Positions 19,945 through 28,643 of a stretch of 64,000 nucleotides of DNA are shown here, in pieces. The position numbers and the translations under genes are program-made. The stretch's first letter is position 1. Each line of letters begins with the position of its first letter. The notes below the pieces were generated by a model that worked only from the letters and a program-made list of their open reading frames with translations, searched no databases and was not told where the DNA came from. The DNA comes from JAFAHD01 sp963772515 (GTDB lineage: Bacteria; Vulcanimicrobiota; Vulcanimicrobiia; Eremiobacterales; Eremiobacteraceae). The DNA is taken from assembly GCA_963772515.1 (NCBI GenBank), contig CAVYXC010000003.1, positions 124,001 to 188,000 of the forward strand. Direction: 5' to 3'.

Positions 19945-20892
19945 GCTAAAGGCGTTGGCCGCATAGCGCGGCGCCTCGCCGCGCGCATAGCGGCGCACGT
20001 TCTCGGCGACCTCGCGCGCGATACCCTCATACGAAAGATCCGTGACTCCGGCGACATGCGGCGTCGCGATGACGTTGAGCGCGAGCAACGGATGCGACGG
20101 CGCGATGGGCTCGCCTTCGATCACGTCGAGGCCCGCGCCGGCTAGCCGTCCGCTGCGCAGCGCATCGGCGAGCGCAGCGTGATCGACGAACCCGCCTCGA
20201 GCCACATTGACGAAGAACGCGCCCGGCTTCATCGCGTCAAAGACGGTCCGGTCGAACAGATGGTGCGCATCCGGCTCGTAACGCGCAGTGACGATGACGA
20301 AGTCCGCCTGCGCGACCGCGCGGGCCAGCTGCGCGAGACCGTAGACGTGGTCCACGGTGATGCCCGCAGGCAGTTCGCTGCCGGCATTCTTACGCACCGC
20401 GATCAGGCGCATCCCGAGCGCCTGCAGACGAGCCGCCAAGGCTGCGCCTGCGGATCCGATGCCGACGATGCATGCGGTTTTGCCGGCAAGAGCCGCGCCC
20501 GCTGGTTCCCCCAGCCGTCTGCCTCGCATGGCCTCTCCCGCTTGCGGCAGCTTGCGCGCGAGCGCCAGCATCAGCAACAGCGCATGTTCGGCCACCGACT
20601 CCGCATTACCAGTGCCGGCGCTGGGGATGCGTGCCACCCACACGCCGGCGCGCGTCGCGGCGTCGACGTCGACAGTCTCCAAGCCGACCCCGAACTGTTG
20701 GATGAGCCCGAACGTGCCCGCGTCGATCGTGCGCGCGTCGATGGGCGCCATGTACGGCACGACGACGTCGACGCCGCGCACGTGCGCAGCGACCTGCGCG
20801 GGCGCGACCGCGTCGATTTCATGCTCCGGCAGCAGACGTGCAAGCCGCCGGCGCGCTTCCGAATAGCCTTCGTCGCAGAAGAGGATCTTCAA
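19843..20892 (-). CDS. D-isomer-specific 2-hydroxyacid dehydrogenase
   Basis: A 349-residue NAD(P)-dependent oxidoreductase. The order is typical: N-terminal substrate domain, nucleotide-binding VGIGSAGAALAARLQALG, FFVNVARGGFVDHAALADAL with the catalytic Arg region, then DVIEGEP and HPLLALNVIATPHVAG with the catalytic His. The fold should end near YARGEAPRYAAN; the last 35 or so residues are an extra basic tail encoded antisense to the end of the glycosidase gene. Its start overlaps the panB stop by ATGA, so it is coupled to panB, suggesting a role in keto-acid metabolism such as ketopantoate reduction (inference). Confidence 0.88.
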   Translation of the reverse strand: MKILFCDEGYSEARRRLARLLPEHEIDAVAPAQVAAHVRGVDVVVPYMAPIDARTIDAGTFGLIQQFGVGLETVDVDAATRAGVWVARIPSAGTGNAESVAEHALLLMLALARKLPQAGEAMRGRRLGEPAGAALAGKTACIVGIGSAGAALAARLQALGMRLIAVRKNAGSELPAGITVDHVYGLAQLARAVAQADFVIVTARYEPDAHHLFDRTVFDAMKPGAFFVNVARGGFVDHAALADALRSGRLAGAGLDVIEGEPIAPSHPLLALNVIATPHVAGVTDLSYEGIAREVAENVRRYARGEAPRYAANAFSSIARARERHAARRARSCVPHAKIAQPEIAGGML

Positions 20893-21734
20893 ACGCGCCG
20901 GCCGGCGAGGAACTCCCTGGCGTCAGCCTCCGGCATGTGATAGGTCTCGGCGTCGGACGGGAACGCGCCGGATCGGATATCGTCGAAGAACCGTCCGACG
21001 GCGGATGTGGCTTCAGCGCCCAGATCGGCATAGCGGCGCACGAACTTCGGGGGCGTGCCGGCGCTCAAGCCGAGCACGTCATGGAAGACGAGGACTTGCC
21101 CATCGCAGTGCGGGCCAGCGCCGATGCCGATCGTCGGGATCGGGATCGCGCGCGTGACTTCGTCGGCGACGACGTCGGGTATCCCCTCGAGCACGATCGC
21201 GAACGCGCCGGCTTCGGCGAGTAATCGTGCATCTTCGACCAATTCGGCCGCGGCCTGCGCGAGCTTCGCTTGCACTTTGAATCCCCCCATCGCGTGGACG
21301 GATTGCGGCGTCAGACCGAGGTGGCCCATGACCGGGATCTCGGCGGCGAGGATGGCTTCGACCATCGGCAGACGTTTGCGTCCGCCCTCCAGCTTCACCG
21401 CGCCTGCGCCGCCTTCGACGATGAAGCGGGCGGCGTTGCGTACGCTGTCCGACGTCGAAAGATGGTAGCTCAGCCACGGCATGTCGCCGACGACGAGCGC
21501 GTTGGGCTTGACCCGCGTGACGGCTGCGGTGTGGCGCACCATGATGTCGACGGTGACCGATAGCGTGTCGTCGTAGCCGAGCACGGCATTGCCGAGCGAG
21601 TCGCCGACCAAGATGATGTCGGCGCCCGCGCGATCGGCGATGCGTGCGGAGGGCGCGTCGTAGGCGGTGATGACGGCGAGCTTCACGCCGCCTTTGCGGG
21701 CCCGGATCGCCGGTGCGGTGATCTTGTCTGGCAC
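20889..21734 (-). CDS. panB: 3-methyl-2-oxobutanoate hydroxymethyltransferase PanB
   Basis: A 281-residue enzyme for the first committed step of pantothenate synthesis, adding a hydroxymethyl group from 5,10-methylene-tetrahydrofolate to ketoisovalerate. Characteristic segments are DIILVGDSLGNAVLGYDDTL (metal ligand region), AGAGAVKLEGG, MGHLGLTPQSVHAMGG and IPTIGIGAGPHCDGQVLVFHD. Full family length. It is coupled by ATGA to the downstream hydroxyacid dehydrogenase, which could supply ketopantoate reductase activity, since no panE is seen. Confidence 0.96.
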   Translation of the reverse strand: MPDKITAPAIRARKGGVKLAVITAYDAPSARIADRAGADIILVGDSLGNAVLGYDDTLSVTVDIMVRHTAAVTRVKPNALVVGDMPWLSYHLSTSDSVRNAARFIVEGGAGAVKLEGGRKRLPMVEAILAAEIPVMGHLGLTPQSVHAMGGFKVQAKLAQAAAELVEDARLLAEAGAFAIVLEGIPDVVADEVTRAIPIPTIGIGAGPHCDGQVLVFHDVLGLSAGTPPKFVRRYADLGAEATSAVGRFFDDIRSGAFPSDAETYHMPEADAREFLAGRRV

Positions 21735-21755
21735 GAGGACCTCTATCTGCTCGGC

Positions 21756-22598
21756 TTATGGAGCGGTCGAGTTTACTCGACCGTTTAGAGCGGTCGAATT
21801 TATTCGACCGCTGACGACGCGTCCTTCTTTGTGCAGGTCGGAATCCGAGTCCAGATGCTCGACGAACCCGATCGGGATGCCTCCCGTGACCTTGACCAAC
21901 GTGTTGTCGATGCTATAGCTTTCCTGGACGATCAGGCCGCTCGAGCGATCGAACCATGCAGAGCCGCGCAGCGCGATGGTGCCGGGCAAAAGGCGCGGCA
22001 AATTGTATTCCTTGCCGGTGATCTGGCCCTGGCCCGTGACGTCGATGCGGACCAGATCGTCGTCCGTCGCCGCGACCACGTGCTCGAAGACTGCAGTGCC
22101 GGAGCCCAGCGACGTGAGCACGCGCTGGCGAGTCGTCCACCTGGTGCCTAGCACGACTGGAGATCCGGGCAAATCGATCATCGGCGCGTCTTCGAGCGCG
22201 TACTGCGCGGCGCCGACCTGCACGTTGCGCGGCGTGACGATCGCAAGACCGCTATCGTGGCTGACGGTGATCTTGTCGCGCGGCACGTCATGGACCGTCG
22301 TGGTGACATCGCCGTGCACGCGCGCGGCCGTCGCGCTAGCTGAGACGACGGTCCCCATCGCGAGAATCGTCGTGCGCACCTCTTCGTCGACGACCATGCC
22401 CTGCGAACGGAATGCTTCCAGCCGCACCGCCGGCATCTTCCAATCGATCCGGTCGACAAGATCGGCGTGCTGGATGACGCGCTCGCCCGCCACAAAGCGC
22501 AGCTGCAGCAGGTACGAGCCGGGCAGATCTGCGGCCGCGCTCGGCGTCGCGGCCAGGCCGGCGAGACATGCGAGCGCGAGGACTCGTCGTACGTTCAT
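21756..22598 (-). CDS. hypothetical secreted protein ending in palindromic-element peptides
   Basis: A 280-residue protein with a clear signal peptide (MNVRRVLALACLAGLAATPSAAA). The mature part is strand-rich, and its middle (SPVVLGTRWTTRQRVLTSLG) recalls the secreted protein at 16828-17640. I recognise no family. The last 18 residues, GRINSTALNGRVNSTAP, are encoded by two tandem copies of the dispersed palindrome, so the native C-terminus was probably nearer GRVVS and the reading frame now runs on through both copies. Downstream panB begins 21 bases after the stop. Confidence 0.72.
   Translation of the reverse strand: MNVRRVLALACLAGLAATPSAAADLPGSYLLQLRFVAGERVIQHADLVDRIDWKMPAVRLEAFRSQGMVVDEEVRTTILAMGTVVSASATAARVHGDVTTTVHDVPRDKITVSHDSGLAIVTPRNVQVGAAQYALEDAPMIDLPGSPVVLGTRWTTRQRVLTSLGSGTAVFEHVVAATDDDLVRIDVTGQGQITGKEYNLPRLLPGTIALRGSAWFDRSSGLIVQESYSIDNTLVKVTGGIPIGFVEHLDSDSDLHKEGRVVSGRINSTALNGRVNSTAP
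21759..21784. repeat. dispersed palindromic element, copy 4
   Basis: Core CGGTCGAGTTTACTCGACCG at 21764-21783 with TGGAG flank. It carries a compensatory pair of changes (G and C in place of A and T) that keeps the palindrome perfect, as does copy 7. It encodes NGRVNSTAP at the C-terminus of the secreted protein. Confidence 0.88.
21787..21812. repeat. dispersed palindromic element, copy 5
   Basis: AGCGGTCGAAT, TT, ATTCGACCGCT (core 21791-21810), seven bases after copy 4 and in tandem with it. In the minus-strand gene it encodes GRINSTAL. Confidence 0.88.
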
Positions 22599-22615
22599 GT
22601 AACTCGGTTATCGGC

Positions 22616-25006
22616 ATGAGCAAGCCCGGACGCAACGACCCTTGTCCGTGCGGCAGCGGCCGCAAGTACAAGCGCTGCTGCCTCGGGCGCGAGGCCGAAC
22701 ACGACGCTTTTGCGGACGCGCTCGAGACGCGCGTGCTCCCCCTGCTCTCACAGCTTGCCAGGTTCGCCGAATCCGCGAGCGGTCTGACGCTCGATATGGT
22801 CGCCCGCGCCGAATTCCCGTTCTGGCGCGGACACCTCGACGAGGCCGCGGCAGCTCGGGTCATCGATCATCTGATGTTCGACGTCCGGCTCGAACGGTAC
22901 GGGCGCACGGCGATCGACCAGTTCTTGCTCGAAAGAGGAGCGCTGCTCGGAACGGGAGAGCGCGCGATGCTCGACGCGTGGGCAGCGACGCCGCGGCGTT
23001 TGTATCGCCTCGAAGGCTGGTCCGCCGGTTTCTTGCACGTCGTCGACCTCCTCGGCGAAACGCCGGCGCCGATCGCGGCCTGGCCGTTAGGGCGCGGCGC
23101 CGGGCTGATCGCCGACGGCGCACCGCTAGCGCTGCGCGCGCTGCCTGCGCTCGAGGCCTTCGTCAGCCTCGGCCGGCCGACGACATTCGGAGTGCGCGAC
23201 GTCGAGCAGGTCAGCAGCGCCGTCCGCGAGCGTCATCTCGACTTCGTGCGCAGCCAACGCATCGTCGGTATGGATGACTTCTTGCGCCTCAGCCCGACCG
23301 CGCTGGACGAAGAGGGCTTCGTCGGCGCGCGAATCCGGCATCATCGTGCCGGGCGCCTGATGAGCGCAGCGCTGACACCCGACGGTTCGCGGCCCAGCGC
23401 GCGCAGCACGCGCGCCGTGGTGACCGCACCTCACGCGTTAGCGGCGCAGGCGGGCGTCGTGACGCTGCGTGCCGGCGGGTCGGCGGCGGACGCGGGGATC
23501 GCCGTGGCGGCAGCGTTGAGCGTGCTCTATCCTCACATGACCGGCATCGGCGGCGACGCGTTCTTCCTTTATTACGACGCGCGCGCGCGCACCGTACACG
23601 CCTACAACGGTTCCGGACGATCCGCGGCGCTGGCAGATCGCGCGTTCTACCAACGCCACGGCTTGCGCGCGATTCCACGCCACGGCGGGCCAGCGGCGCT
23701 CACGGTGCCTGGTGCGGTCGACGCCTGGCTGTCGCTGCACGAGCGCTTCGGGCGCATGCCGCTGCGGGCGGTACTGACGCCCGCGATCGAGCACGCGCGC
23801 GACGGCGCACCGATTGCGCGCAGTCTGGCGCGCGGCCTGCTCGAAGAGCATGAGCTGCTCGTCGCCGACGTAGGCGCTCGCACGCTGTACGCGGCGCGGC
23901 CGAGTTACCCCATCGGCACTCCTTTGGTGCAGCCGGCGCTCGGGCGCAGCCTCGAGCGCATCGCGGCCGAGGGCCGGTCGTTCTGGTACGACGGCGAGGC
24001 TGCCGAGCACATCGAGCGCGCCTGCGCGGGCGCGGGCAGTCCGTTGCGGGCGGCGGACTTGGCGGCGCACCGCGGTTTCTTCACCGATCCGTTGCGCGCG
24101 CGATTCGGCGGCTACGAATCTGTGGTCACGCCGCCGAATTCCCAAGGCCTCGCGTTGCTGTTGGCGCAAGGCATCCACGACGAAAGCGCGGGTCGCGACC
24201 AGCTCGCGCTGGGCAGCGCGGCGCTGGCCCATCTCGACATCGAGGCGATCAAGCTCGCCTTTGCGGATCGCGACACGTGGGTCAGCGACCCGGATGCCGT
24301 CAAACCGCCGTTCGCGCGCTTGATGTCGGCCGAATACGCTCGCTCGCAAGCGGCGAAGATCGATCCATACCGCGCGCGCGATGCGGTTGCCAAGAGCGTG
24401 GTCCCGCGCTCGCGAGCGCGTGCTGCCCGTGGCGGGGACACGACGTATTTCGCGTGCGTCGACCGAGACGGCAACGCGCTATCGATGATTCAATCGCTGT
24501 ATTTCCATTTCGGTTCGTGCGTGGGCGTGCCCGAACTCGGCATCGTGCTGCAAAACCGCGGCCACGCCTTCACCCTCGATGAGGGGCGCCCGACCTCGCT
24601 CCAGCCCGGACGTTTGCCATTTCACACGTTGATGGCAGCGATGCTGCTCGAGGCGGGCGAGCCGCGTTTGATCTACGGCACCATGGGCGGCGAAGGTCAG
24701 CCGCAGACGACGCTCCAGACATCCGTCGCGATCGCCGAGAGAAACATCGATCCGCAGGCGGCGCTCGATCTGCCGCGCTGGCGTTACGGCAAGACGTGGG
24801 GCGACGAGGTGCCAGGCGTCGCGATCGAGCGGCGCGCGGGCGAGGCCTGCATCGCCGGCTTGCGCGCGCGGGGCCATACGATGATCGTCACCGACGACTG
24901 GGAGGAATCGATGGGCCATGCCGGCGCCATCCTCGTCGATCGCGCGCGTGGCGTTCTGGTCGGCGCATCGGATCTGCGCAGCGACGGCGCCGCCCTCGGG
25001 CTTTAG
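22616..25006 (+). CDS. ggt: SEC-C motif protein fused to gamma-glutamyltransferase
   Basis: A 796-residue protein. Residues 1-30 hold a SEC-C zinc motif (GRNDPCPCGSGRKYKRCC), followed to about 245 by a YecA-like helical domain. From residue 255 a complete gamma-glutamyltransferase follows: AGVVTLRAGGSAADAG, HMTGIGGDAFFLYYDA and the autoprocessing site GGDTTYF, where Thr609 would be nucleophile of the small subunit, then NRGHAFTLDEG and MGGEGQPQ. It transfers or hydrolyses gamma-glutamyl groups such as in glutathione. No signal peptide is visible, so the enzyme would be cytoplasmic. Met249 (23360) could be a separate start, but there is no stop between the halves. Confidence 0.88.
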   Translation: MSKPGRNDPCPCGSGRKYKRCCLGREAEHDAFADALETRVLPLLSQLARFAESASGLTLDMVARAEFPFWRGHLDEAAAARVIDHLMFDVRLERYGRTAIDQFLLERGALLGTGERAMLDAWAATPRRLYRLEGWSAGFLHVVDLLGETPAPIAAWPLGRGAGLIADGAPLALRALPALEAFVSLGRPTTFGVRDVEQVSSAVRERHLDFVRSQRIVGMDDFLRLSPTALDEEGFVGARIRHHRAGRLMSAALTPDGSRPSARSTRAVVTAPHALAAQAGVVTLRAGGSAADAGIAVAAALSVLYPHMTGIGGDAFFLYYDARARTVHAYNGSGRSAALADRAFYQRHGLRAIPRHGGPAALTVPGAVDAWLSLHERFGRMPLRAVLTPAIEHARDGAPIARSLARGLLEEHELLVADVGARTLYAARPSYPIGTPLVQPALGRSLERIAAEGRSFWYDGEAAEHIERACAGAGSPLRAADLAAHRGFFTDPLRARFGGYESVVTPPNSQGLALLLAQGIHDESAGRDQLALGSAALAHLDIEAIKLAFADRDTWVSDPDAVKPPFARLMSAEYARSQAAKIDPYRARDAVAKSVVPRSRARAARGGDTTYFACVDRDGNALSMIQSLYFHFGSCVGVPELGIVLQNRGHAFTLDEGRPTSLQPGRLPFHTLMAAMLLEAGEPRLIYGTMGGEGQPQTTLQTSVAIAERNIDPQAALDLPRWRYGKTWGDEVPGVAIERRAGEACIAGLRARGHTMIVTDDWEESMGHAGAILVDRARGVLVGASDLRSDGAALGL

Positions 25007-25632
25007 ATCCGATACAAGGGGCGGATGCGCGGCGCGAACACGTAGTTCAACTGCACCAGCACGATGAACGCGATGCTGACATATGTATTGATGAGACACA
25101 GCGACACGCCGAACGCGTAGAGCGCCTGCGCGACGATGATGCGCCGCTGCATCGCCTGATGCAGCTCCGGCGTCGTGCCCTCTTTGAGCAGGCCCGCGCG
25201 CGTCGCATAGCGCCAGCTTGCGTACACGAACGCGCCGAGCAGCAAGATGTTGAACCAGTATACGAGCAGCGCGACGCGATAGGTGATGAATTCGGCCAGC
25301 AGCGAGGTCGAAAACGGCGTGAGCGTGACCACGAGCAAGAAGCCGATGTGGATCCAGGTCAGATCGCGGTCGCTGCGGACAAAGGTCGCGAATTGGGTCT
25401 GCTGGGCGACCCAGAAGATGCCCACGGTCATGAACGTCATGAGGTACGGGAGCAGGCGCGGCGCCAGCGCGAGCAGCGCCTGCCAGAGGTCGCGGTCGCT
25501 GTGGATCAAGGTTGACGCCGGCACGCGCAGATCGAGTACGAGCAACGTCATGGCGACCGAGAAGACGCCGTCGCTTAGAGCGGCGAGACGATCGAGGCTC
25601 TGACCAGCGATCAGATTATAGACCGCGCGCAT
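25003..25632 (-). CDS. TMEM175/DUF1211 family potassium channel-like membrane protein
   Basis: A 209-residue membrane protein with several hydrophobic helices. The first carries the family filter-helix signature RLAALSDGVFSVAMTLLVLDL (R, then SDGVFxxAMTLLVLD). Later helices include YLMTFMTVGIFWVAQ and HIGFLLVVTLTPFSTSLL. Bacterial members have one six-helix repeat and assemble as tetrameric K+ channels. Its stop overlaps the stop of the gamma-glutamyltransferase gene (shared CTTTAG region). Confidence 0.87.
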   Translation of the reverse strand: MRAVYNLIAGQSLDRLAALSDGVFSVAMTLLVLDLRVPASTLIHSDRDLWQALLALAPRLLPYLMTFMTVGIFWVAQQTQFATFVRSDRDLTWIHIGFLLVVTLTPFSTSLLAEFITYRVALLVYWFNILLLGAFVYASWRYATRAGLLKEGTTPELHQAMQRRIIVAQALYAFGVSLCLINTYVSIAFIVLVQLNYVFAPRIRPLYRI

Positions 25633-25683
25633 GCGGGCGGACGTTCCCCGCGCGGTGCGTGCTTCCTCGGGCGCCGGAAAGGG

Positions 25684-26586
25684 CTAGTGGGCGAACTTCG
25701 TGCCGGGGCGCAGCTTGCTGACCGTGTGACGGTCGGCCGTGATCTGCGCCTGGTTGCCGGCCAAGACGTTGAAGGTCTCACCCGGCAGGAACACTGCGAC
25801 GCTGCCCTCGCCGACCGCGACCTGCGTCGAGCCGCTTTGCGCGGTCACGGTGAAGATCGTGCCGGTCGGCACGACGGTCGCCTGATCCGTCGCGACGTGG
25901 ATGGCGCCGCTGTTCTTCTGAAGGTTCTCGCGCACGCCGACCGTGCCGTGATCCACGCGCACCGCGATGACATCCGGATCGCCGGTCTGCGGATCGACTC
26001 GCACCGAGCCCACTTTGATCTGCGTGCCGTTGTCGATCGTGACCGCCAGATGCGGACCGATGGCGATGGTCGAGGGCTGGTCGGAGCTGTTCGAAAGCGT
26101 CTCGCCCGGCTGGATCATCACCGAGCCGGACGCCGGCGACGACGGGCCGTTCGCGGCCGCCACATCGAGCGTGCCGTTGATCGCCGCGGTGATGGCGGTC
26201 GGCGCTTGGCTGTGGTTCATCGCGGTCTGCTGGATCACGCCGCGGCTGATGAGGATGAGCGCGAAGACGGCAGCGGCGGTGCCCAGCGCGAGGCCGAAGC
26301 TGCGCCAGTTGGTGACCGAGTCGACGAGGCTGCGCCAGGTCTCACCGCGCTTGGTGGTGACGTGATTGGCCGCGAAGACGCGTTCGATGATGCGATCTTC
26401 CAGGCCGCGCGGCACCGCGAGCTGCGGCACCTGGAGCAGCAGCGCCTGGAAGCGTTCGGCGCGCGTCAACGTGTTGGCGCACGCGAAGCACGTGCGGCGG
26501 TGCGCGTCGAGCAGCATCTGCTGCGTCGGCGTCAGCTGCGCGTCGAAGGACTGGTAGAGGAAGTCGAGCGCTTCAGAGCACTCCAT
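25684..26586 (-). CDS. anti-sigma factor with zinc-finger and FecR-like domain
   Basis: A 300-residue protein directly after the sigma factor gene. The N-terminus has a ZAS-type zinc motif (DAHRRTCFACANTL: H-x3-C-x2-C), then one membrane helix (FGLALGTAAAVFALILI, about 97-113), then a periplasmic strand-rich part resembling FecR: VRVDHGTVGVRENLQ, TVVPTGTIFTVT and QVAVGEGSVAVFLPGETFNVLAG. The zinc finger would hold the sigma factor, and the FecR-like part suggests surface sensing. It starts 16 bases after the sigma gene and uses ATG. Confidence 0.83.
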   Translation of the reverse strand: MECSEALDFLYQSFDAQLTPTQQMLLDAHRRTCFACANTLTRAERFQALLLQVPQLAVPRGLEDRIIERVFAANHVTTKRGETWRSLVDSVTNWRSFGLALGTAAAVFALILISRGVIQQTAMNHSQAPTAITAAINGTLDVAAANGPSSPASGSVMIQPGETLSNSSDQPSTIAIGPHLAVTIDNGTQIKVGSVRVDPQTGDPDVIAVRVDHGTVGVRENLQKNSGAIHVATDQATVVPTGTIFTVTAQSGSTQVAVGEGSVAVFLPGETFNVLAGNQAQITADRHTVSKLRPGTKFAH

Positions 26587-26602
26587 CCTTACATGCGTCC
26601 TT

Positions 26603-27190
26603 TCACGACGTCAGCAGCGGGCTCAGCCATGTCTGGAGCCTGCGCTTGGCGCGATGCAGATTGGTGCGGGCCGCCTGCTCGGTCATGCCGAGGACGTCCG
26701 AGATCTCGGAATACGCGAGCCCTTGCAGCTCGCGCAAGATGAAGACCATGCGCTCCTGGGCCGGCAGCAGCGCCAGGCCCTCTTCGAGCGCTTTGTACGT
26801 CTCGCGCCCTTCGGCGCGCGTTTCGGGGCGATCGTTGACCGATGCGGTCAGCTCAGATTCGGGGACGTCTTCGATGTCGGTCGTCTGCAGGCTGGCACGG
26901 CCCATGGACGTGAGGCAGACGTTGACGCAGATGCGATACAGCCAGCTCGAGACTTTGCTGCGGCCCGAAAACGTGTTGGCATGCTGAAAGGCGCGCAGAA
27001 ATGCCTCTTGGACGAGGTCCTCCGCGGACGCCGCATTATAACGGTAGGCTACGTTGTACAGCATTCTCGTGTATCGCCGCACCAGATCGGCGAACGCATC
27101 TCCGTCTCCCTTGGCGATGCGTTGCATCAGGGCAAAATCGGGCCCTGACGACACTGGTTCCAATTTCTTGGACCGTATCGGGTGCAACAT
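26603..27190 (-). CDS. ECF-type RNA polymerase sigma factor
   Basis: A 195-residue sigma-70 family protein. Region 2 is seen in DAFADLVRRYTRMLYNVAYR, SAEDLVQEAFLRAFQHANTF and SSWLYRICVNV; region 4 in LPAQERMVFILRELQGLAYS and IAxVLGMTEQAARTNLHRAK-like sequence near the end. A variable acidic linker lies between. It is paired with the membrane anti-sigma factor that follows. The roughly 235 bases upstream, shared divergently with the Fic fusion gene, show no promoter motif I can assign. Confidence 0.93.
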   Translation of the reverse strand: MLHPIRSKKLEPVSSGPDFALMQRIAKGDGDAFADLVRRYTRMLYNVAYRYNAASAEDLVQEAFLRAFQHANTFSGRSKVSSWLYRICVNVCLTSMGRASLQTTDIEDVPESELTASVNDRPETRAEGRETYKALEEGLALLPAQERMVFILRELQGLAYSEISDVLGMTEQAARTNLHRAKRRLQTWLSPLLTS

Positions 27191-27424
27191 TGTTACAGGT
27201 GCCCGGTCCTGTGCGAGGACCTGATCGACATCCGGCTCCGCCTTTTCGTGCTGTATGACGGGACGGCGTGGGGCGGCGCGTGCAATTGATCCCCCCGCAT
27301 TACACGAGATACAGGTTCTCTGATTGTGCGAGATAACCCAGCGAGCGTCGAGTGCGCCCGGTCACCTTTGCGCACGCCGTGACCAGGCATCGCGGGACGG
27401 CCGAGCGAATCGGCCCCAGCCATC

Positions 27425-28633
27425 GTGCGGAACTTCTTATTAGAGGAGCTGGCAGACGCGCTTGATGACCGGAGCGGCCAGTTCCGTTATTTTTTCGTGA
27501 GCGCCTCAGGCCGGGTCCAGCCGTACGCCACCGACGACCCCGCGGCGCTGCGCATCGCGGCGCGGGCCGATGCCATCGCCGTCCATCCGATGTCCCACAG
27601 CGAAGCGCACGCCCTGATGGTCGACTTCATCGATACCCTGCTCGACGGTGAGTTGGCTGACCGTCTGCGCGGCGCCGCCAGCGGATCGACCAGCCCGGCC
27701 CGCTTCTTGCAGGTGCTCAGCGCCTATCCGCGCGCGCGCCGTTCGTGGCTGTCGTATCGCCAACGCCGGCTCGAGTCGCTGGCGCTCGACTGGCTGCGCG
27801 AGCACGGCGTCGACACGGCTGCGTTCGGTCTGGACGAGCCCGCTCGATCGGAAGAAGAAGCGACCGGCCTGCGCTTCGCGCCGGAGCTCGAAGAACGTCT
27901 GCGCGGGCTGCGCGAACAGCTGCGCGCGTTCGGCGCCAAAGGCGAGGCGGCCGCGATCGCCCGCGCCGCGCTGCGCCACGAGTGGCGCATCGACGAGATC
28001 TACCATTCGAACGCGCTGCGCGGCAATCGCCTGGACCGCTCGCAGACCGAAGAGCTGGTGATGCGCGGGGAGACCGTCGGCGGGCTGACGTTGCGCGAAC
28101 ACCTCGAAGCGGTCAATCTGTTCAAAGCGCTGGATCGCGCTGCCGTGCTGGCGCGCAGCGACGCGCCGCTGACCGAACACGCGATCCGCGAGCTCCATGC
28201 CCAGCTCTTCGCCTCGATCGACGACGAGCAGGCGGGTGAATACCGGCGCACCGACGCGCGCATCGTCGGGCGCGACTATCTGCCGCCGGAGAGCGTGCTC
28301 GTGCCCGCGCTGCTGCGCGAGTTCACCGAGTGGCTCGAAGAATCGTCCGCGGATCCGGTCGCCAAAGCCGCCGCGGCACAAGCGAAGATCCTCAATATCG
28401 CTCCCTTCTTGGACGGCAACGGCCGGGTCGGCCGCTTGCTCTCGAATTTGATCCTCGAAGCCAACGCGTACCCGCCGGCCATCGTCCACGTCCAGGACCG
28501 AGAACGCTACTACGATGGCCTGCGCCAAGCCGATAGCGGCGACATGAGCGGTCTGCTCGCCCTGCTGATCGACTGCATCGAAGCGGCGCTCGCGCGTCTC
28601 TCGGGCGCAGTACGCAGCGCCGGCAACGTCTAA
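27425..28633 (+). CDS. UPF0158-Fic domain fusion with substituted Fic active site
   Basis: A 402-residue protein. Residues 1-140 match the UPF0158 layout (YFFVSASGRV, then a DFIDTL helix, FLQVLSAYPRARRSWLSYR, and ALDWLREHGVD). Residues 175-395 form a Fic domain. The Fic loop reads NIAPFLDGNGRVGRLL: position 326, normally the catalytic His of HPFxxGNGRxxR, is Ala (codon GCT), while the phosphate-binding GNGR and second Arg are kept. The inhibitory helix motif SxxxEGN is SNALRGN, with Arg199 in place of Glu. The domain therefore looks like a pseudoenzyme, or an enzyme that does not use the usual base. GTG start. A nuclease gene follows after 10 bases. Confidence 0.88.
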   Translation: MRNFLLEELADALDDRSGQFRYFFVSASGRVQPYATDDPAALRIAARADAIAVHPMSHSEAHALMVDFIDTLLDGELADRLRGAASGSTSPARFLQVLSAYPRARRSWLSYRQRRLESLALDWLREHGVDTAAFGLDEPARSEEEATGLRFAPELEERLRGLREQLRAFGAKGEAAAIARAALRHEWRIDEIYHSNALRGNRLDRSQTEELVMRGETVGGLTLREHLEAVNLFKALDRAAVLARSDAPLTEHAIRELHAQLFASIDDEQAGEYRRTDARIVGRDYLPPESVLVPALLREFTEWLEESSADPVAKAAAAQAKILNIAPFLDGNGRVGRLLSNLILEANAYPPAIVHVQDRERYYDGLRQADSGDMSGLLALLIDCIEAALARLSGAVRSAGNV

Positions 28634-28643
28634 GCACGCACGC

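Noticed and set aside
27191..27424. Promoter in the divergent region between the sigma factor and the Fic fusion
   Set aside because: No convincing -35/-10 pair or ECF-type motif with proper spacing on either strand.
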